Shown piece after piece: positions 33,792 through 43,724 of a stretch of DNA of 64,000 bases (positions are counted from its first letter, which is position 1; each line of letters starts with the position of its first letter). The stretch covers positions 22,818-86,817 of the forward strand of contig JBBPYR010000285.1 in assembly GCA_038199755.1 (NCBI GenBank). Direction: 5' to 3'. This stretch comes from JBBPYR01 sp038199755 (GTDB taxonomy: Bacteria > Chloroflexota > Ktedonobacteria > Ktedonobacterales > Ktedonobacteraceae). The notes beneath the pieces are model-generated. The model saw only the letters and a program-made list of their open reading frames with translations. It ran no database searches and had not been told where the DNA came from. The position numbers and the translations under genes were made by a program.

Positions 33792-35210
33792 ATGAGCACA
33801 CCAGTCTCATTGCGGCGCCTTCTCAAGTTTCACACGGTGGTTTCGACCAGCACTGGTCTGGCCTATGCCGCCATCAGCTTCCTCGGTTGTGTCCAGATAG
33901 CGTCTCTCGTCGGCGGCGACTCAGGTTGGATCGCGGTCGTGCTAGCGGGTTTGCTCGCTTTGCTGGCCGCGTTTTGTTTTGCCGAATTGAACGCTTTGTA
34001 TCCTACGGCTGCTGCTATTCGCTTGTATATGAAAGAGGCGTTTAGCGACAATTTTTCATTGGTGATTACCTTTGGCTACATGCTTACCGTTGTGGCGGTG
34101 ATGGCCGCTGATAGCTATATTGTGGGTAATGCGATTACCTACACTTTTAACCTGCCTAGTTGGGCTTCGCTGATCTGGATTCTGGCCCTGCTCGGATTGG
34201 CGATGGGTGCGAATTTGCGCGGCATCAGATTGGCCGGGCTTGTACAGGATATCACCACCTATACGTTGCTGGTGATTGCTATTATTATTTCTCTGATTGC
34301 CTTAGTGCAGCATGGTTTTCAATTACGTACTCCCTTCGACTCACTCACACATCCCTTTGATCTGCTCAATGCCATAGCGGTGGGCGTGTTTGTCTTTTCG
34401 GCCTTTGAGTGGGTGACGCCCCTTTCCGAGGAGGTGACGAACATTCGCCTCATTCCGCGTGGCATGTTCGTCGCTTTGCTGTTGCTCGGTATCTCTTACG
34501 TGCTCTTCACCCTCGCGGTGAGTAGTGTGTTGACCGTTGATGTGCATCATCAAGCCTTGGTGAGCTCGCCTATTCCCCAATTGTTGCTAGGCAAAGCTGT
34601 GCTAGGGCAGCTTGGTTTGTGGGTGATGCTGATTACGACGCTGATTACGGCGGTGATGACCTTTAACGGCGGCTTCGCCACGGCGTCACGCTTTATGTAT
34701 GCTGCCGCCCGTGAGTATACCCTACCGCCTCTATTCGCACGTATCAGTATCAGTACTGCCGTGCCGTATGCCAGCGTGATTGCTCTAGCGGTTGCATCCG
34801 CGGCAATCGCGGTAATCATCTTCTTGACGGGCCAGTTTCAGATTTTAATTCTGGTCGGTGCTGTGCTGGAAGCGTTAATCTATGCTGTGGCGGGTCTCTG
34901 TGTGTTGCGCTTGCGCGTGAAGATGCCGACTGCGGAGCGTGTGTTCCGTGCTCCTGGTGGAGCGATTATTCCCATTGCCTGTGTGGTGATCTTTGGCGTA
35001 TTGGGACTTTTGGCCGCTCTCGGCATTGGTTCAGCTGGCATTGTGCCCGGTGTCCCGCTGGCGGTGACGATCGTGGTGTTTGCGCTTTCTGCCCTTTATG
35101 TCTTCCTGGTGGTACCGCGCTTGCGCAAAGCGGCGGAGGCAAAACGTACTCCCGCGACGCGGCGACGCCCAGGACGTGGCACTCCTACACCTAATTCAGA
35201 AGTCGGATAA
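33792..35210 (+). CDS. APC-family amino acid permease
   Basis: This 472-residue inner-membrane protein has about 12 helices of the LeuT/APC fold: VVSTSTGLAYAAISFLGCVQIASLVGGDSGW in helix 1, and FSAFEWVTPLSEEV in helix 6. A basic tail ends with AKRTPATRRRPGRG. It imports amino acids or related compounds. AAAGGAG precedes the ATG, and only 16 bases separate it from the PucR gene. A short hairpin (ACCAAA/TTTGGT, 35212-35229) follows the stop. Confidence 0.87.
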   Translation: MSTPVSLRRLLKFHTVVSTSTGLAYAAISFLGCVQIASLVGGDSGWIAVVLAGLLALLAAFCFAELNALYPTAAAIRLYMKEAFSDNFSLVITFGYMLTVVAVMAADSYIVGNAITYTFNLPSWASLIWILALLGLAMGANLRGIRLAGLVQDITTYTLLVIAIIISLIALVQHGFQLRTPFDSLTHPFDLLNAIAVGVFVFSAFEWVTPLSEEVTNIRLIPRGMFVALLLLGISYVLFTLAVSSVLTVDVHHQALVSSPIPQLLLGKAVLGQLGLWVMLITTLITAVMTFNGGFATASRFMYAAAREYTLPPLFARISISTAVPYASVIALAVASAAIAVIIFLTGQFQILILVGAVLEALIYAVAGLCVLRLRVKMPTAERVFRAPGGAIIPIACVVIFGVLGLLAALGIGSAGIVPGVPLAVTIVVFALSALYVFLVVPRLRKAAEAKRTPATRRRPGRGTPTPNSEVG

Positions 35211-35306
35211 GACCAAAGCTGCTTTTGGTAGGCATGCAAATCCGTTGCTGGACTCTGTGTAGCAACAAAGGCAAGCCATAGTAACAGTGTAGATACGAGG
35301 TGTGTA

Positions 35307-36524
35307 TTGCGTTATTTTACTAGCTTAGGCGTATTGTTGCTTGTAAAGCGCAGGGTATCCGCGTTGCTGATCGCGCTTTGTTGCCTGCTCGTGCTGCCAC
35401 TTCCGGCTTTTGCTTGTGGTGGCTTTTTTTCTGCCCAGGTTCCGGTCAATCAGAATGTAGAACGTATTATATTGGCTGTTGGGCAAAATAGCACCACGAT
35501 GTACGAGCAGATCAACTACCAGGGCAATGCCAGCGATTTTGCCTGGGTATTGCCTGTGGCTGTGGTGCCTAAACTTGATACCGCTTCCGTCAGTCTCTTT
35601 AGCTCTTTGGATGGCCAAACCGCACCGCGCTTCATTGGGCCGGAGGCACCGCGCTGTGGTATCGCTCCCCTCGGTAATGGTGGTACATCGGCTGGCGCAC
35701 CTGCTCCCGGCACTGGTGGCGGCGTCCACGTGTATAGCGGTGGCACGGTTGGCCCGTTTGCCTATGATGTCATCGGCTCACAGGATGCAACTGCGCTGAC
35801 GAAGTGGCTGCAAGGCCACCACTATCATGTACCGGATACCATGCAGGACTTGATAAGCACCTATGTGCAGGCCCATATGTTCTTTCTGGCGATGCGTTTG
35901 CAACCCGAGGCTGGTGTGCAGGATATTACGCCCGTCAAATTGACGTTTCCTGTAGCGATGACGCGGATCATGATTCCTCTTCGCATGGCTGCCGCTTCTT
36001 CTGTGGAGCACACGGGCGTGCTGGTGTGGATATTTGCGGCACAGCGTTTTGTGTCGCAGAATTACCAATCATTCTCGTTGCAAGGCAAGCAACTCACTGT
36101 TGATCCCTATCCTGGGGCAAATTATCAGTCGCTGATCGATGCCGCCGTCAATAAGGCGGGTGGGCATGCTTTTATCACGGAGTTGGCGCGACCAACGCAA
36201 GGGTTGTATGGCGCGACAACGGAGATGAACGATTTAGTGAATAACTATGGCTATGTCACGCGCTTCTACACGCGGCTCTCGCCACAGCAGATGACGTTGG
36301 ATCCGGTGCTCGTGCCACAAAGTGGTCTGCCCGACGTTTCTAATACGTATGATCTTTCCGATCATACGGCACCGACAAGCTGTGATACCTTCGATCTCTG
36401 GCTTGGCTCTCTGGGTGTGGCTGTCTATCCGCTCTTCTTCGGGACGCTGTTTATTTTAGGCATCGTGATTGGTGTGGCTTTTGTTGTACTACGGAAACGC
36501 AGAGCAAATAGTATGCGTTCCTAG
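35307..36524 (+). CDS. DUF2330 domain membrane-anchored protein
   Basis: The 405-residue product has a signal peptide (to about residue 36, FACGGFF), a DUF2330 ectodomain with the family start ACGGFFSAQVPVNQNVERI and ASDFAWVLPVAVVP, and a C-terminal membrane helix followed by RKRRA. The protein lies outside the cell membrane; its function is unknown. The start codon is TTG with GAGGTG ahead; no in-frame ATG exists near it. Confidence 0.82.
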   Translation: MRYFTSLGVLLLVKRRVSALLIALCCLLVLPLPAFACGGFFSAQVPVNQNVERIILAVGQNSTTMYEQINYQGNASDFAWVLPVAVVPKLDTASVSLFSSLDGQTAPRFIGPEAPRCGIAPLGNGGTSAGAPAPGTGGGVHVYSGGTVGPFAYDVIGSQDATALTKWLQGHHYHVPDTMQDLISTYVQAHMFFLAMRLQPEAGVQDITPVKLTFPVAMTRIMIPLRMAAASSVEHTGVLVWIFAAQRFVSQNYQSFSLQGKQLTVDPYPGANYQSLIDAAVNKAGGHAFITELARPTQGLYGATTEMNDLVNNYGYVTRFYTRLSPQQMTLDPVLVPQSGLPDVSNTYDLSDHTAPTSCDTFDLWLGSLGVAVYPLFFGTLFILGIVIGVAFVVLRKRRANSMRS

Positions 36525-36536
36525 TCTCTATTAATA

Positions 36537-37607
36537 TTAGGAGAGCTGAATAATCTTGCCACCAGTGGCTTTGAGGAGACGATCACGGATGGCTAAGCCC
36601 AGACCGTGCTCCTCAAAGTTACGGCAGAGAATGACCTGAACGCCTGCCTCTTCCAATGTGCGCAAGCCTGCATAGAGGCGAGCCGCAATCTGCTCTGGTG
36701 CTTGTAGTGAGCCGAGTGTGTAGATATGCACCCCGCTTTCCTGAAAGGTTGCTAGGTCTTCGTCTGCGAGCAAGAGGCCAACCTGTTGTTGTTGTGCTTG
36801 GTGTTGCTGTATCTCATGGAGCATGGCTGTATGCATGGCGTCAGTGGTACCTTCGAAGAGGAAGGCAGGCACTACAGGGGCGTAATGAATGAGCATTTGC
36901 CCCGGTGATTGCATAGCTTCATGGCTATCATGGGGGGTGTGCTGGGTGGGTGGCATTGAAAGTTGTATCTCTGGCAAGATAGTCCGTAGTGCTTCGAGAC
37001 TTACACCGCCGGGGCGCAGAATGGTTGGTGGTTGTGAGCAAAGATCGAGCACCGTAGACTCTACGCCAACGCTGCAAGGGCCGCCATCAAGGATCAAGGG
37101 GATGAGCCCGTTGAGGTCGGCATACACGTGTTGTGCGGTGGTAGGGCTGACATGCATGAAGCGGTTCGCGCTCGGTGCAGCGATGGGTGAGCCGCTGGCG
37201 CGAATGAGTGCGAGGGCGACAGGGTGGCGTGGCATACGTATCGCTACGTTGGCGAGTCCAGCTGTGACAATGCTCGGTACCTGTGGGGCCGCTGGTAAAA
37301 TGAGCGTCAGAGGGCCGGGCCAGAAGGCTCGTGCCAACTGTCTGGCTGCTGGGGGAAAATGGATGACAAGGTGCTCTAAGCTGCTTGTGTCCGCGATATG
37401 CACGATTAAGGGGTCGCTCAAGGGACGCCCTTTTGCTACAAATATTTGTTGTACCGCTTCTATGTTCAGCGCGTCTGCCCCCAGACCATAGACGGTTTCT
37501 GTGGGAAAGGCCACCAACTTTCCCTGGCGTAATATGCTAGCTGCGTGTGCGATAGATGCCGCCTCTGGCTGTATGGGACTGATCGGTTGTATGTCTGTTT
37601 GTTGCAT
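36537..37607 (-). CDS. sua5: L-threonylcarbamoyladenylate synthase (Sua5/TsaC)
   Basis: The 356-residue protein has the YrdC domain (about 20-205; AFPTETVYGLGADA, KGRPLSDPLIVHI, IAAPSANRFMHVSPT, GVESTVLDL) and the additional C-terminal Sua5 domain. It makes threonylcarbamoyl-AMP from threonine, bicarbonate and ATP for the t6A modification of tRNAs. There is no clear Shine-Dalgarno before the ATG. It converges with the DUF2330 gene. Confidence 0.93.
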   Translation of the reverse strand: MQQTDIQPISPIQPEAASIAHAASILRQGKLVAFPTETVYGLGADALNIEAVQQIFVAKGRPLSDPLIVHIADTSSLEHLVIHFPPAARQLARAFWPGPLTLILPAAPQVPSIVTAGLANVAIRMPRHPVALALIRASGSPIAAPSANRFMHVSPTTAQHVYADLNGLIPLILDGGPCSVGVESTVLDLCSQPPTILRPGGVSLEALRTILPEIQLSMPPTQHTPHDSHEAMQSPGQMLIHYAPVVPAFLFEGTTDAMHTAMLHEIQQHQAQQQQVGLLLADEDLATFQESGVHIYTLGSLQAPEQIAARLYAGLRTLEEAGVQVILCRNFEEHGLGLAIRDRLLKATGGKIIQLS

Positions 37608-37692
37608 AAAGATTAAAAAGGCTTTCTGTATTCAATTCGTATTCGCGCGATTGGCATGAGTATATCATGAATGGACATATTAGGCGTAGAAG

Positions 37693-37722
37693 TTGCAACG
37701 TGCTAAGGTAATATGCTACACT
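37693..37722 (+). promoter_or_regulatory. Probable promoter of the secreted esterase gene
   Basis: TTGCAA (37693-37698) and TACACT (37717-37722) are 18 bases apart and TGC precedes the -10. They lie 50 bases before the first ATG of the esterase. Confidence 0.45.
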
Positions 37723-37769
37723 CTGCCCTATATATCGTAGTCATGAAAGAGCCATAAAAGAAGTTTAAG

Positions 37770-37847
37770 AATATATGCGACCAGACACTAGGATGAATAA
37801 GCGTCCAGAATATATGCGACCAAACCAAATGATGAATAAGCGTTCAA
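37770..37847 (+). repeat. 39-bp tandem duplication at the esterase start
   Basis: Units 37770-37808 and 37809-37847 are about 80 percent identical and each carries ATG codons, including ATATATGCGACC and ATGAATAAGCG. The duplication encodes the repeated MRP..MNKR segment and makes the true start of the gene ambiguous. Confidence 0.85.
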
Positions 37848-38821
37848 AAGATATACGCCAGGTAGTGGGAATAAGTGGTATCATTTTCGCGACTTTACTG
37901 CTTTTGACTATTACCATTTATGCCTTTAATGCTCGTCAAGCCATTCTTCCTAAAGGGGGGGCGCATCTCAACTTGCCTGCGCTTCCTGGTTTACCAAAGC
38001 AACCGGCTGTCACGTGTAAGACGCCAGCACATACTGTGGGTGATAGCACTGTCTCTCTGACATCAGCTGGCTTGAAGCGCACCTTCTTGATACATCTGCC
38101 ACCCAGCTATGGTGTGCAACCACAGTCGCTGATCGTGGTGTATCATGGCTATAGCTGGACCTCGCAGATTATGGAGCATAACACGAATATTGACACAGAG
38201 GCCGATAAAGCTGGTTTCGTAGTGGTCTTTCCGCAGGGCGTCGATAGCCCGCCATCGTGGAATGCAGGCGTGGGTGCGTTTGGACCGACGGGTGATGCCG
38301 ATGATATTCAGTTCACGCGTGACCTCTTGAGGAATGTTGAGCAGAACTACTGCGTTGACAGTCACCATGTTTACGCGGCTGGTTTCTCACTCGGTGGCGG
38401 CATGGTCTATCGCATAGCTTGTACGCTTACCGACAAGTTCGCTGCCGTGGCTACCGTCTCCGGTGCCTATTATCCCATACCTGGTGGCTGTCCCGCCTCG
38501 CGGCCTCTGCCAATCTTAGAGATACACGGACTCGCGGACCAGCTTGCGCCCTATGCCGGGTACCCAGCCAGGGATATGGCGGGCGTGACGAACTACTTGA
38601 ATGGCTGGCTGGCTCGCGATAAGTGTAGCGACACCCATGACACCTTCTTTCAGCAAGGCGACGTGACCGCTATCGAGTGGACGCACTGTGCCCCTAATGT
38701 GGCGGTTGTGCATTATCGTATCAGCGATGGCGGTCATACGTGGCCGGGCTCGCCCAACACGACGCATGTCATTGATGCAAATGTGGTGCTCTGGCAATTT
38801 TTCAGCAAGTATACGCTGTGA
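37775..38821 (+). CDS. Secreted or anchored PHB-depolymerase/feruloyl-esterase-like hydrolase
   Basis: The 348-residue alpha/beta hydrolase has a positively charged N-terminus with a duplicated segment, one membrane helix (about 31-52), then an esterase domain of the LpqC/PHB depolymerase type. The nucleophile serine is in GFSLGGGM, the acid in HGLADQ and the histidine in GGHTWPG. VVYHGYSW would form the oxyanion region. Substrates could be feruloylated or acetylated polysaccharides or polyesters. Four in-frame ATGs lie in the duplicated part (MRP, MNK, MRP, MM); the first is used here, without firm ribosome-binding support. Confidence 0.85.
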   Translation: MRPDTRMNKRPEYMRPNQMMNKRSKDIRQVVGISGIIFATLLLLTITIYAFNARQAILPKGGAHLNLPALPGLPKQPAVTCKTPAHTVGDSTVSLTSAGLKRTFLIHLPPSYGVQPQSLIVVYHGYSWTSQIMEHNTNIDTEADKAGFVVVFPQGVDSPPSWNAGVGAFGPTGDADDIQFTRDLLRNVEQNYCVDSHHVYAAGFSLGGGMVYRIACTLTDKFAAVATVSGAYYPIPGGCPASRPLPILEIHGLADQLAPYAGYPARDMAGVTNYLNGWLARDKCSDTHDTFFQQGDVTAIEWTHCAPNVAVVHYRISDGGHTWPGSPNTTHVIDANVVLWQFFSKYTL

Positions 38822-38875
38822 TGTGCTCTTGTGGCGAATTGAACACGCGCGAATGTTCCTGATGTCTCTGCTCTG

Positions 38876-39835
38876 CTACGCCTTTGGCGATGATAGCATT
38901 GCTCCCATTAGCCCGAGCAGGTTCACCGTTTCGGGATGATGGGGGTCGCCACTAAATTCGCGATACATGGAGTGTACATTGACGGCGATACGTTCGCCAT
39001 CAGTCCAGGTGGCATATTTGTCCAAGGGAATGTCTTTGGCGGCATCGAGCGCGGACATGCCAGCGTCATAGCGTTTACGGGCTTCGGCATAGACATACTC
39101 AAAATATTCTTTGAGGGCTGCCACACCGCGCTTATCGGTGATGGGACCATGACCCGGAACGATGGTCTCGACGTTCATGGCGAGAAGACGATCACAGGCG
39201 CGTATCCAGTTGCTGGTGGGCCCAGCCCACATGATAGGATGTCCACCGATAAAGAGAATGTCACCTGTGAAAATCGTTTTGTCTTCGGGCAGGTAAACAA
39301 AGGTATCCCCCAAGGTATGGGCTGGGCCAACCTCAATCAATTGCACGAACTTGTCGCCCACCTGGAGCGTGTATTCGCCATCAAAGGTCTCTTTCGGTGG
39401 TGTGAGGGCGATGTTCGCAAAGTCGAATGCATGAAAGGCGTGTTCAAAAAACGTACCCACTGGCCCCATCTGGGCAGCTTGTGTTTGCATCATCGCCATG
39501 AGTTGAGGAGTTGGACCCGTGCTGATCTCTTCTGCTGTGCGTTTTGAGGCGATGATGCGCGCATCCGCGACGAGTTCATTGCCATAGCAGTGGTCGCCGT
39601 TGGCGTGTGTGTTCACCACCATGTCAATGTGTGCCGTTGCTGGGACTGCTTTGCGCATGGTGTCGAGCATCGCTTGCGTCAGCTTTAGGTCAAAGAGGGT
39701 ATCGACGAGAAGTGAGGCCTCGCCATCAACGATCAGTCCTGCATTGCTCCATCCCCAGGTGCCATCTGGTTGAAGATAGGCATAGGTGGAGTTGCCGAGG
39801 TCGTGCAGTCCTTTGGTATATTGCCATTTTTGCAT
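38876..39835 (-). CDS. Metallo-beta-lactamase-fold hydrolase
   Basis: The 319-residue protein has the MBL zinc motif in the form NTHANGDHCYGN, GPAHTLGD, FTGDILFIGG and VPGHGP. The first ligand pattern is HxNxDH rather than HxHxDH, as in the related 'quinoprotein relay' or SoxH-like branches. It would hydrolyse or oxidise a small ester or lactone. AAAGGAG lies ahead of the ATG. The substrate is not known. Confidence 0.88.
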   Translation of the reverse strand: MQKWQYTKGLHDLGNSTYAYLQPDGTWGWSNAGLIVDGEASLLVDTLFDLKLTQAMLDTMRKAVPATAHIDMVVNTHANGDHCYGNELVADARIIASKRTAEEISTGPTPQLMAMMQTQAAQMGPVGTFFEHAFHAFDFANIALTPPKETFDGEYTLQVGDKFVQLIEVGPAHTLGDTFVYLPEDKTIFTGDILFIGGHPIMWAGPTSNWIRACDRLLAMNVETIVPGHGPITDKRGVAALKEYFEYVYAEARKRYDAGMSALDAAKDIPLDKYATWTDGERIAVNVHSMYREFSGDPHHPETVNLLGLMGAMLSSPKA

Positions 39836-39902
39836 TGATGTTCTCTCCTTTGAGCAAATGATAGGTCATGTGTAGTTTATGGGTGTGTTTCCAATGCTCA
39901 TG

Positions 39903-42152
39903 CTACGCTACCAGCTTAATGGGCATCAGTTGTACTGTCCGCGCCTGCTTATTAGAATGAACTGCTGAGTTTGCGTGAACAACATTCAAGGGATACCTGA
40001 CCTGCGTATCTGCTAGCTTATCGCTTGCTTGCAAGAGGGGGATGACCGCGAGAGAAACAGCGGCTACCCCTGGTTGAATATGCGTATCGCGTAGGCTGAA
40101 CACTTGGCTCGTGAGGCGTACAATCATGCCAGGTTTCCACGTGTTCGTCTGGCACCAGCGCACTGAGGGAACGTCGTTGCTGGCAATGAACTCATCGCCG
40201 TTTTTATTTGTCACTAGCAGTAGCAACTGCGCGGGCATAAGTGTCGGTGCCAGAACATGCCAATAGGTTGTGACAGACATATAGCCAGCTTGAATACTAA
40301 ACGTAGTTGGCGCGTCAACCTGATAGCCAACCAGTTCCACCGATGGTGTGTTGTCCGCGAGTCGGTTGAAGACCACTTGTACCGGATGTGGGATGGTTTT
40401 TGCTTTTGGTATGATATAGGAACAGAAGGCAGGAGGGAGATTGGGAAGAGCCAATTCTGGGTCAGCATCGTTATCAGGCTGCTCGGCAGAGAGCGGCGAC
40501 ATTCCGGCGGCAGGCATACCCCGTTCGAGTAAGAGGTAACCATCTTTGGCTGCAACAATGCCGTACTGGCCATTCAAGAGCAGTTTTTTGGCCTCGCGAA
40601 TATAATCCGCAGAGCCATAAAACGGGTACATGTCACTGGTAACATCCAGGAAAACATAATCAGCAATGGTGTCTCCATATGGGAACAGATAGATGGTTTT
40701 GCGATGGCTGATATGAGGAACAAGGGAAGATTGTGCCGAGACGGTAGCATTATCTGGTATCTCATCAATAAAGGCTTGTGCAAGCTTTGTATGTGCCGAT
40801 GTTTGCGGCCATTGGAATCCAGAGGTGTAAGGAAGATAGCCACGCAGGTTGTCAGTGCGTATGGTTGTGCCTAGAAGCCCGATAACCATAACCAGCAGAA
40901 TGCCTCCTTGTAGGAATCTGGGTGTTGCTCTTTGTAATCTTTGTGTGCTGGTTGGGTTGGTTGTACTGACTGTTGTGGCTTGTTGCGGTTGTCTCTGGCG
41001 AAATGCCAGGAAGCCTGTTTGAACGCGTTTCAGTATCCAGCGAATAACAACAAGTGCTTCAATCGTCGAGAAAATTAAGATAGGAACCAGTTCCGCGCTA
41101 TAGTGGTACTGCCCCTGATACATCTGCGGATCGCTACTGAGCAGATCGAAAGCAAAAGTGGGTAGGCCCAATATCATAACCCACGGCGCGAGCAACGGTA
41201 AATAAGCAAGTGGTGAGAAGAGCGTGCGGATAAAAAAGAAGTGTGAAGGTTCTAGTACATGCTGCTTGATGATTGCAACCGGATGTAGGAGAATTGATTT
41301 CGCAATCTGTATCGGCCCACTGCCAAGGTAGGCATAGCGAGAAGCGAGTAAAGAGTGTCCGGTAGGGCTAGCAAGATGCAATACCTGTAAATCGAGTAGC
41401 GTCCAGGCTGCAGCCAGTGCGACCAACCCCAGTCCACTGCGCCAGCGTCCTTGAAAGATGACTGACCACAAACCACACAGCGCAATGATGAGGGGAATTT
41501 GTTCCTTACATGCCATGGCAAGTATCGCAAAGACAAAGACCCAGACGGTTTTACGGAGATAGAGAAAATAGAAAAGGAACATCAAAAATGCAATCGTAAA
41601 TGTAACAGCGTGAAAATCAAAAAGGTTTGCCTGTATTTGTGCAGGTGCCAAGAGGTAGAGCACCGCGATGCCTAGTGCCGCCCATTCATTGCGAAGGCGC
41701 AAGCGGGCTAACCAGAAGGCGGGAAAAGCTCCACACGCAATGACCAGTGTTTGTAAAATAAGCAGCAACTTAGGTGTGGCAACGAGCAAATACAAAAAAG
41801 ATAGTACAAATAAGATTGGTTCCACATGAATAGAAAAACGTGAAATACCACCCAATCCTGCACAATTAGTATCACCTATCGTATTGCAAATGGTCTGATG
41901 CATCAAGTTCCCATGTGCTGTGTTCCAGATGGCTTGATCCATAATACCCAGGTCTTCCGCGTGTGTGAGGAAGGCATCTTGGCGAGTTGTGAGATACAGA
42001 ATAAAAAAGGTAGAGAAGATCAGCGCGGCAAGCGCGACAAGTGCAGAGGCAACCCAGAACGAGCGAGTATGTGGTAATAGTTCGGGAGCCGAATAAAGCA
42101 CGCGTTTCGGGCGGAAGAGTGAGCGAAGTGATTGAGTGCGTTTTTTATCCAT
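39903..42152 (-). CDS. DUF2079 multi-span membrane protein
   Basis: This 749-residue protein has about ten membrane helices in its first 430 residues and a large C-terminal extracytoplasmic part. HAEDLGIMDQAIWNTAHGNLMHQT is the hallmark of DUF2079, which is distantly related to GT-C glycosyltransferases; DLG and the acidic residues in the first loop fit that. A perfect TATAAT lies 15-20 bases ahead of the start on the minus strand (42172-42167), which would give a very short leader. Function unknown; lipid-linked sugar transfer is a guess. Confidence 0.82.
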   Translation of the reverse strand: MDKKRTQSLRSLFRPKRVLYSAPELLPHTRSFWVASALVALAALIFSTFFILYLTTRQDAFLTHAEDLGIMDQAIWNTAHGNLMHQTICNTIGDTNCAGLGGISRFSIHVEPILFVLSFLYLLVATPKLLLILQTLVIACGAFPAFWLARLRLRNEWAALGIAVLYLLAPAQIQANLFDFHAVTFTIAFLMFLFYFLYLRKTVWVFVFAILAMACKEQIPLIIALCGLWSVIFQGRWRSGLGLVALAAAWTLLDLQVLHLASPTGHSLLASRYAYLGSGPIQIAKSILLHPVAIIKQHVLEPSHFFFIRTLFSPLAYLPLLAPWVMILGLPTFAFDLLSSDPQMYQGQYHYSAELVPILIFSTIEALVVIRWILKRVQTGFLAFRQRQPQQATTVSTTNPTSTQRLQRATPRFLQGGILLVMVIGLLGTTIRTDNLRGYLPYTSGFQWPQTSAHTKLAQAFIDEIPDNATVSAQSSLVPHISHRKTIYLFPYGDTIADYVFLDVTSDMYPFYGSADYIREAKKLLLNGQYGIVAAKDGYLLLERGMPAAGMSPLSAEQPDNDADPELALPNLPPAFCSYIIPKAKTIPHPVQVVFNRLADNTPSVELVGYQVDAPTTFSIQAGYMSVTTYWHVLAPTLMPAQLLLLVTNKNGDEFIASNDVPSVRWCQTNTWKPGMIVRLTSQVFSLRDTHIQPGVAAVSLAVIPLLQASDKLADTQVRYPLNVVHANSAVHSNKQARTVQLMPIKLVA

Positions 42153-42302
42153 GAGTTAATTACCCCATTATAAGCGAGATGCGACTATAGAGCACCTCCT
42201 GTTCTAACTGAAAAGATTGGTGCTCTACGCCGCTCGTTTCTTGCTAAGAAGTATAGAATATATGTCAAGCGGGCATGTGCCTATGCATCTATATACCCCT
42301 AT

Positions 42303-43685
42303 TTAAGGTGTATCAAGCGTTTCGTGCGCTCGTAGCATGGGTGTACTCTCTGGAACTTGCGGATTGATAGAGGGTATAGGGGCATCGGCGGCGAATAGCT
42401 CACGCAGGTAGCTATTGAGGAACATGCCCTGTGGGTCAAGTGTGGCTCGTATGCGCCTGAAGTCATGCCAGTGCGGATAGAGTACCGCTAACTCGTCGGC
42501 TGTGCGTGTGTGCATCTTGCCCCAGTGAGGACGACCTTGATAGCGTTTAAATATCGCTTCGATCTCGCGAAAGTAGGCGTGATAGGGCATGCCGCGATAC
42601 ATGTGTACTGCGATGTAGGCCGACTCACGCTGATAGGCCGGACTAAGCCAGATATCATCGGAATGCACAAAACGACATTCTATCGGAAAGTGCACCTGAA
42701 ACTGGTATTGCTCAATGCATTGCTGAATCTCTTTGATGACAGCATTGATATGCTCGGCGGGAATGTTATACTCCATCTCTTGAAAACGTACCAAGCGGGG
42801 TGTTGTAAAGAGACGATGGCTATAGTTCACCTCGTCAATATTGGCTATGGATTGGGCTGAGATAGCACAGACCGCTTTGCACAGCGTAGGAAAGAGGCGG
42901 CATAACTCCGAGAGTACCCAGTAGACCCCATTTTCCAGCACAATCTTGTTGAAATCACCCCAAAAGCTGTTTTTGCTGACAGCCTGTGTCGTTTCGTTGA
43001 GGAACTTCGCCTGTACACCGTCGGTGTAAGGAAACCAGAAGAACTCAAAATGGCTGTTATCCCGTTTATACTGTTGCAACGATGACAGGCATTCAGTCAA
43101 CTTTTTTCGTAACCCCTGATAGTGCATGCGCTTGGCGGGTACTATGCGCAGCTTTACTTTGGCGATAATACCTAACGTTCCGAGCGAAACCTGGGCTGCC
43201 TTGAAGATATCGGGGTTGTGTTCTGCTGAGCACTCCAAAAGCTCACCGGATGCTGTAATTAAGGTAAAGCCCTCTACATGCGTGGCAAGTGTGCCAAAGT
43301 TGATGCCTGTGCCATGGGTCCCCGTGCTGACCGCGCCCGCAATGCTCTGTACATCAATATCGCCAAGATTTTCTTGTGCCATGCCATGCTCAAAAAGGGC
43401 ATCGCCTAGCATTTTCAGTTTTGTGCCGCCCAATACGGTCGTGGTACCTTTTTGTGTGTCTATGGTTTCAATACCTTGCAAGTTGTCGAGCGAAATAAGC
43501 ACGTCATCCGTCTGGGCGATTGCTGTAAAGGAGTGACCCGCACCGACAACTCGTAACTGCCGTCCATCTCGTGCATAGCCTTTCACCAGCGTTGCCAGTT
43601 CGTCGATGCTACTTGGTCTGATGATCTCCTGTGGTGTGCTTTTCACTGAGCCGGACCAGTTGCTCCACTGCTCTTTCACAGCCAT
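42303..43685 (-). CDS. D-arabinono-1,4-lactone oxidase-family flavoprotein
   Basis: The 460-residue protein has the PP-loop FAD domain with VGAGHSF (H51 is the covalent FAD histidine of the family), GDIDVQSIAGAVSTGTHGTG, and a C-terminal ALO domain with GRPHWGKMH and DPQGMFLNSYLRELF. Relatives oxidise sugar lactones or alditols and make peroxide. AAGGAG lies ahead of the ATG. It follows, on the same strand, the PLP aldolase-like gene 39 bases upstream; this gene pair also occurs in actinobacteria. Confidence 0.9.
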   Translation of the reverse strand: MAVKEQWSNWSGSVKSTPQEIIRPSSIDELATLVKGYARDGRQLRVVGAGHSFTAIAQTDDVLISLDNLQGIETIDTQKGTTTVLGGTKLKMLGDALFEHGMAQENLGDIDVQSIAGAVSTGTHGTGINFGTLATHVEGFTLITASGELLECSAEHNPDIFKAAQVSLGTLGIIAKVKLRIVPAKRMHYQGLRKKLTECLSSLQQYKRDNSHFEFFWFPYTDGVQAKFLNETTQAVSKNSFWGDFNKIVLENGVYWVLSELCRLFPTLCKAVCAISAQSIANIDEVNYSHRLFTTPRLVRFQEMEYNIPAEHINAVIKEIQQCIEQYQFQVHFPIECRFVHSDDIWLSPAYQRESAYIAVHMYRGMPYHAYFREIEAIFKRYQGRPHWGKMHTRTADELAVLYPHWHDFRRIRATLDPQGMFLNSYLRELFAADAPIPSINPQVPESTPMLRAHETLDTP

Positions 43686-43724
43686 AATTTCACTCCTTCC
43701 TTACATGAACCATGTTATAAGCTA

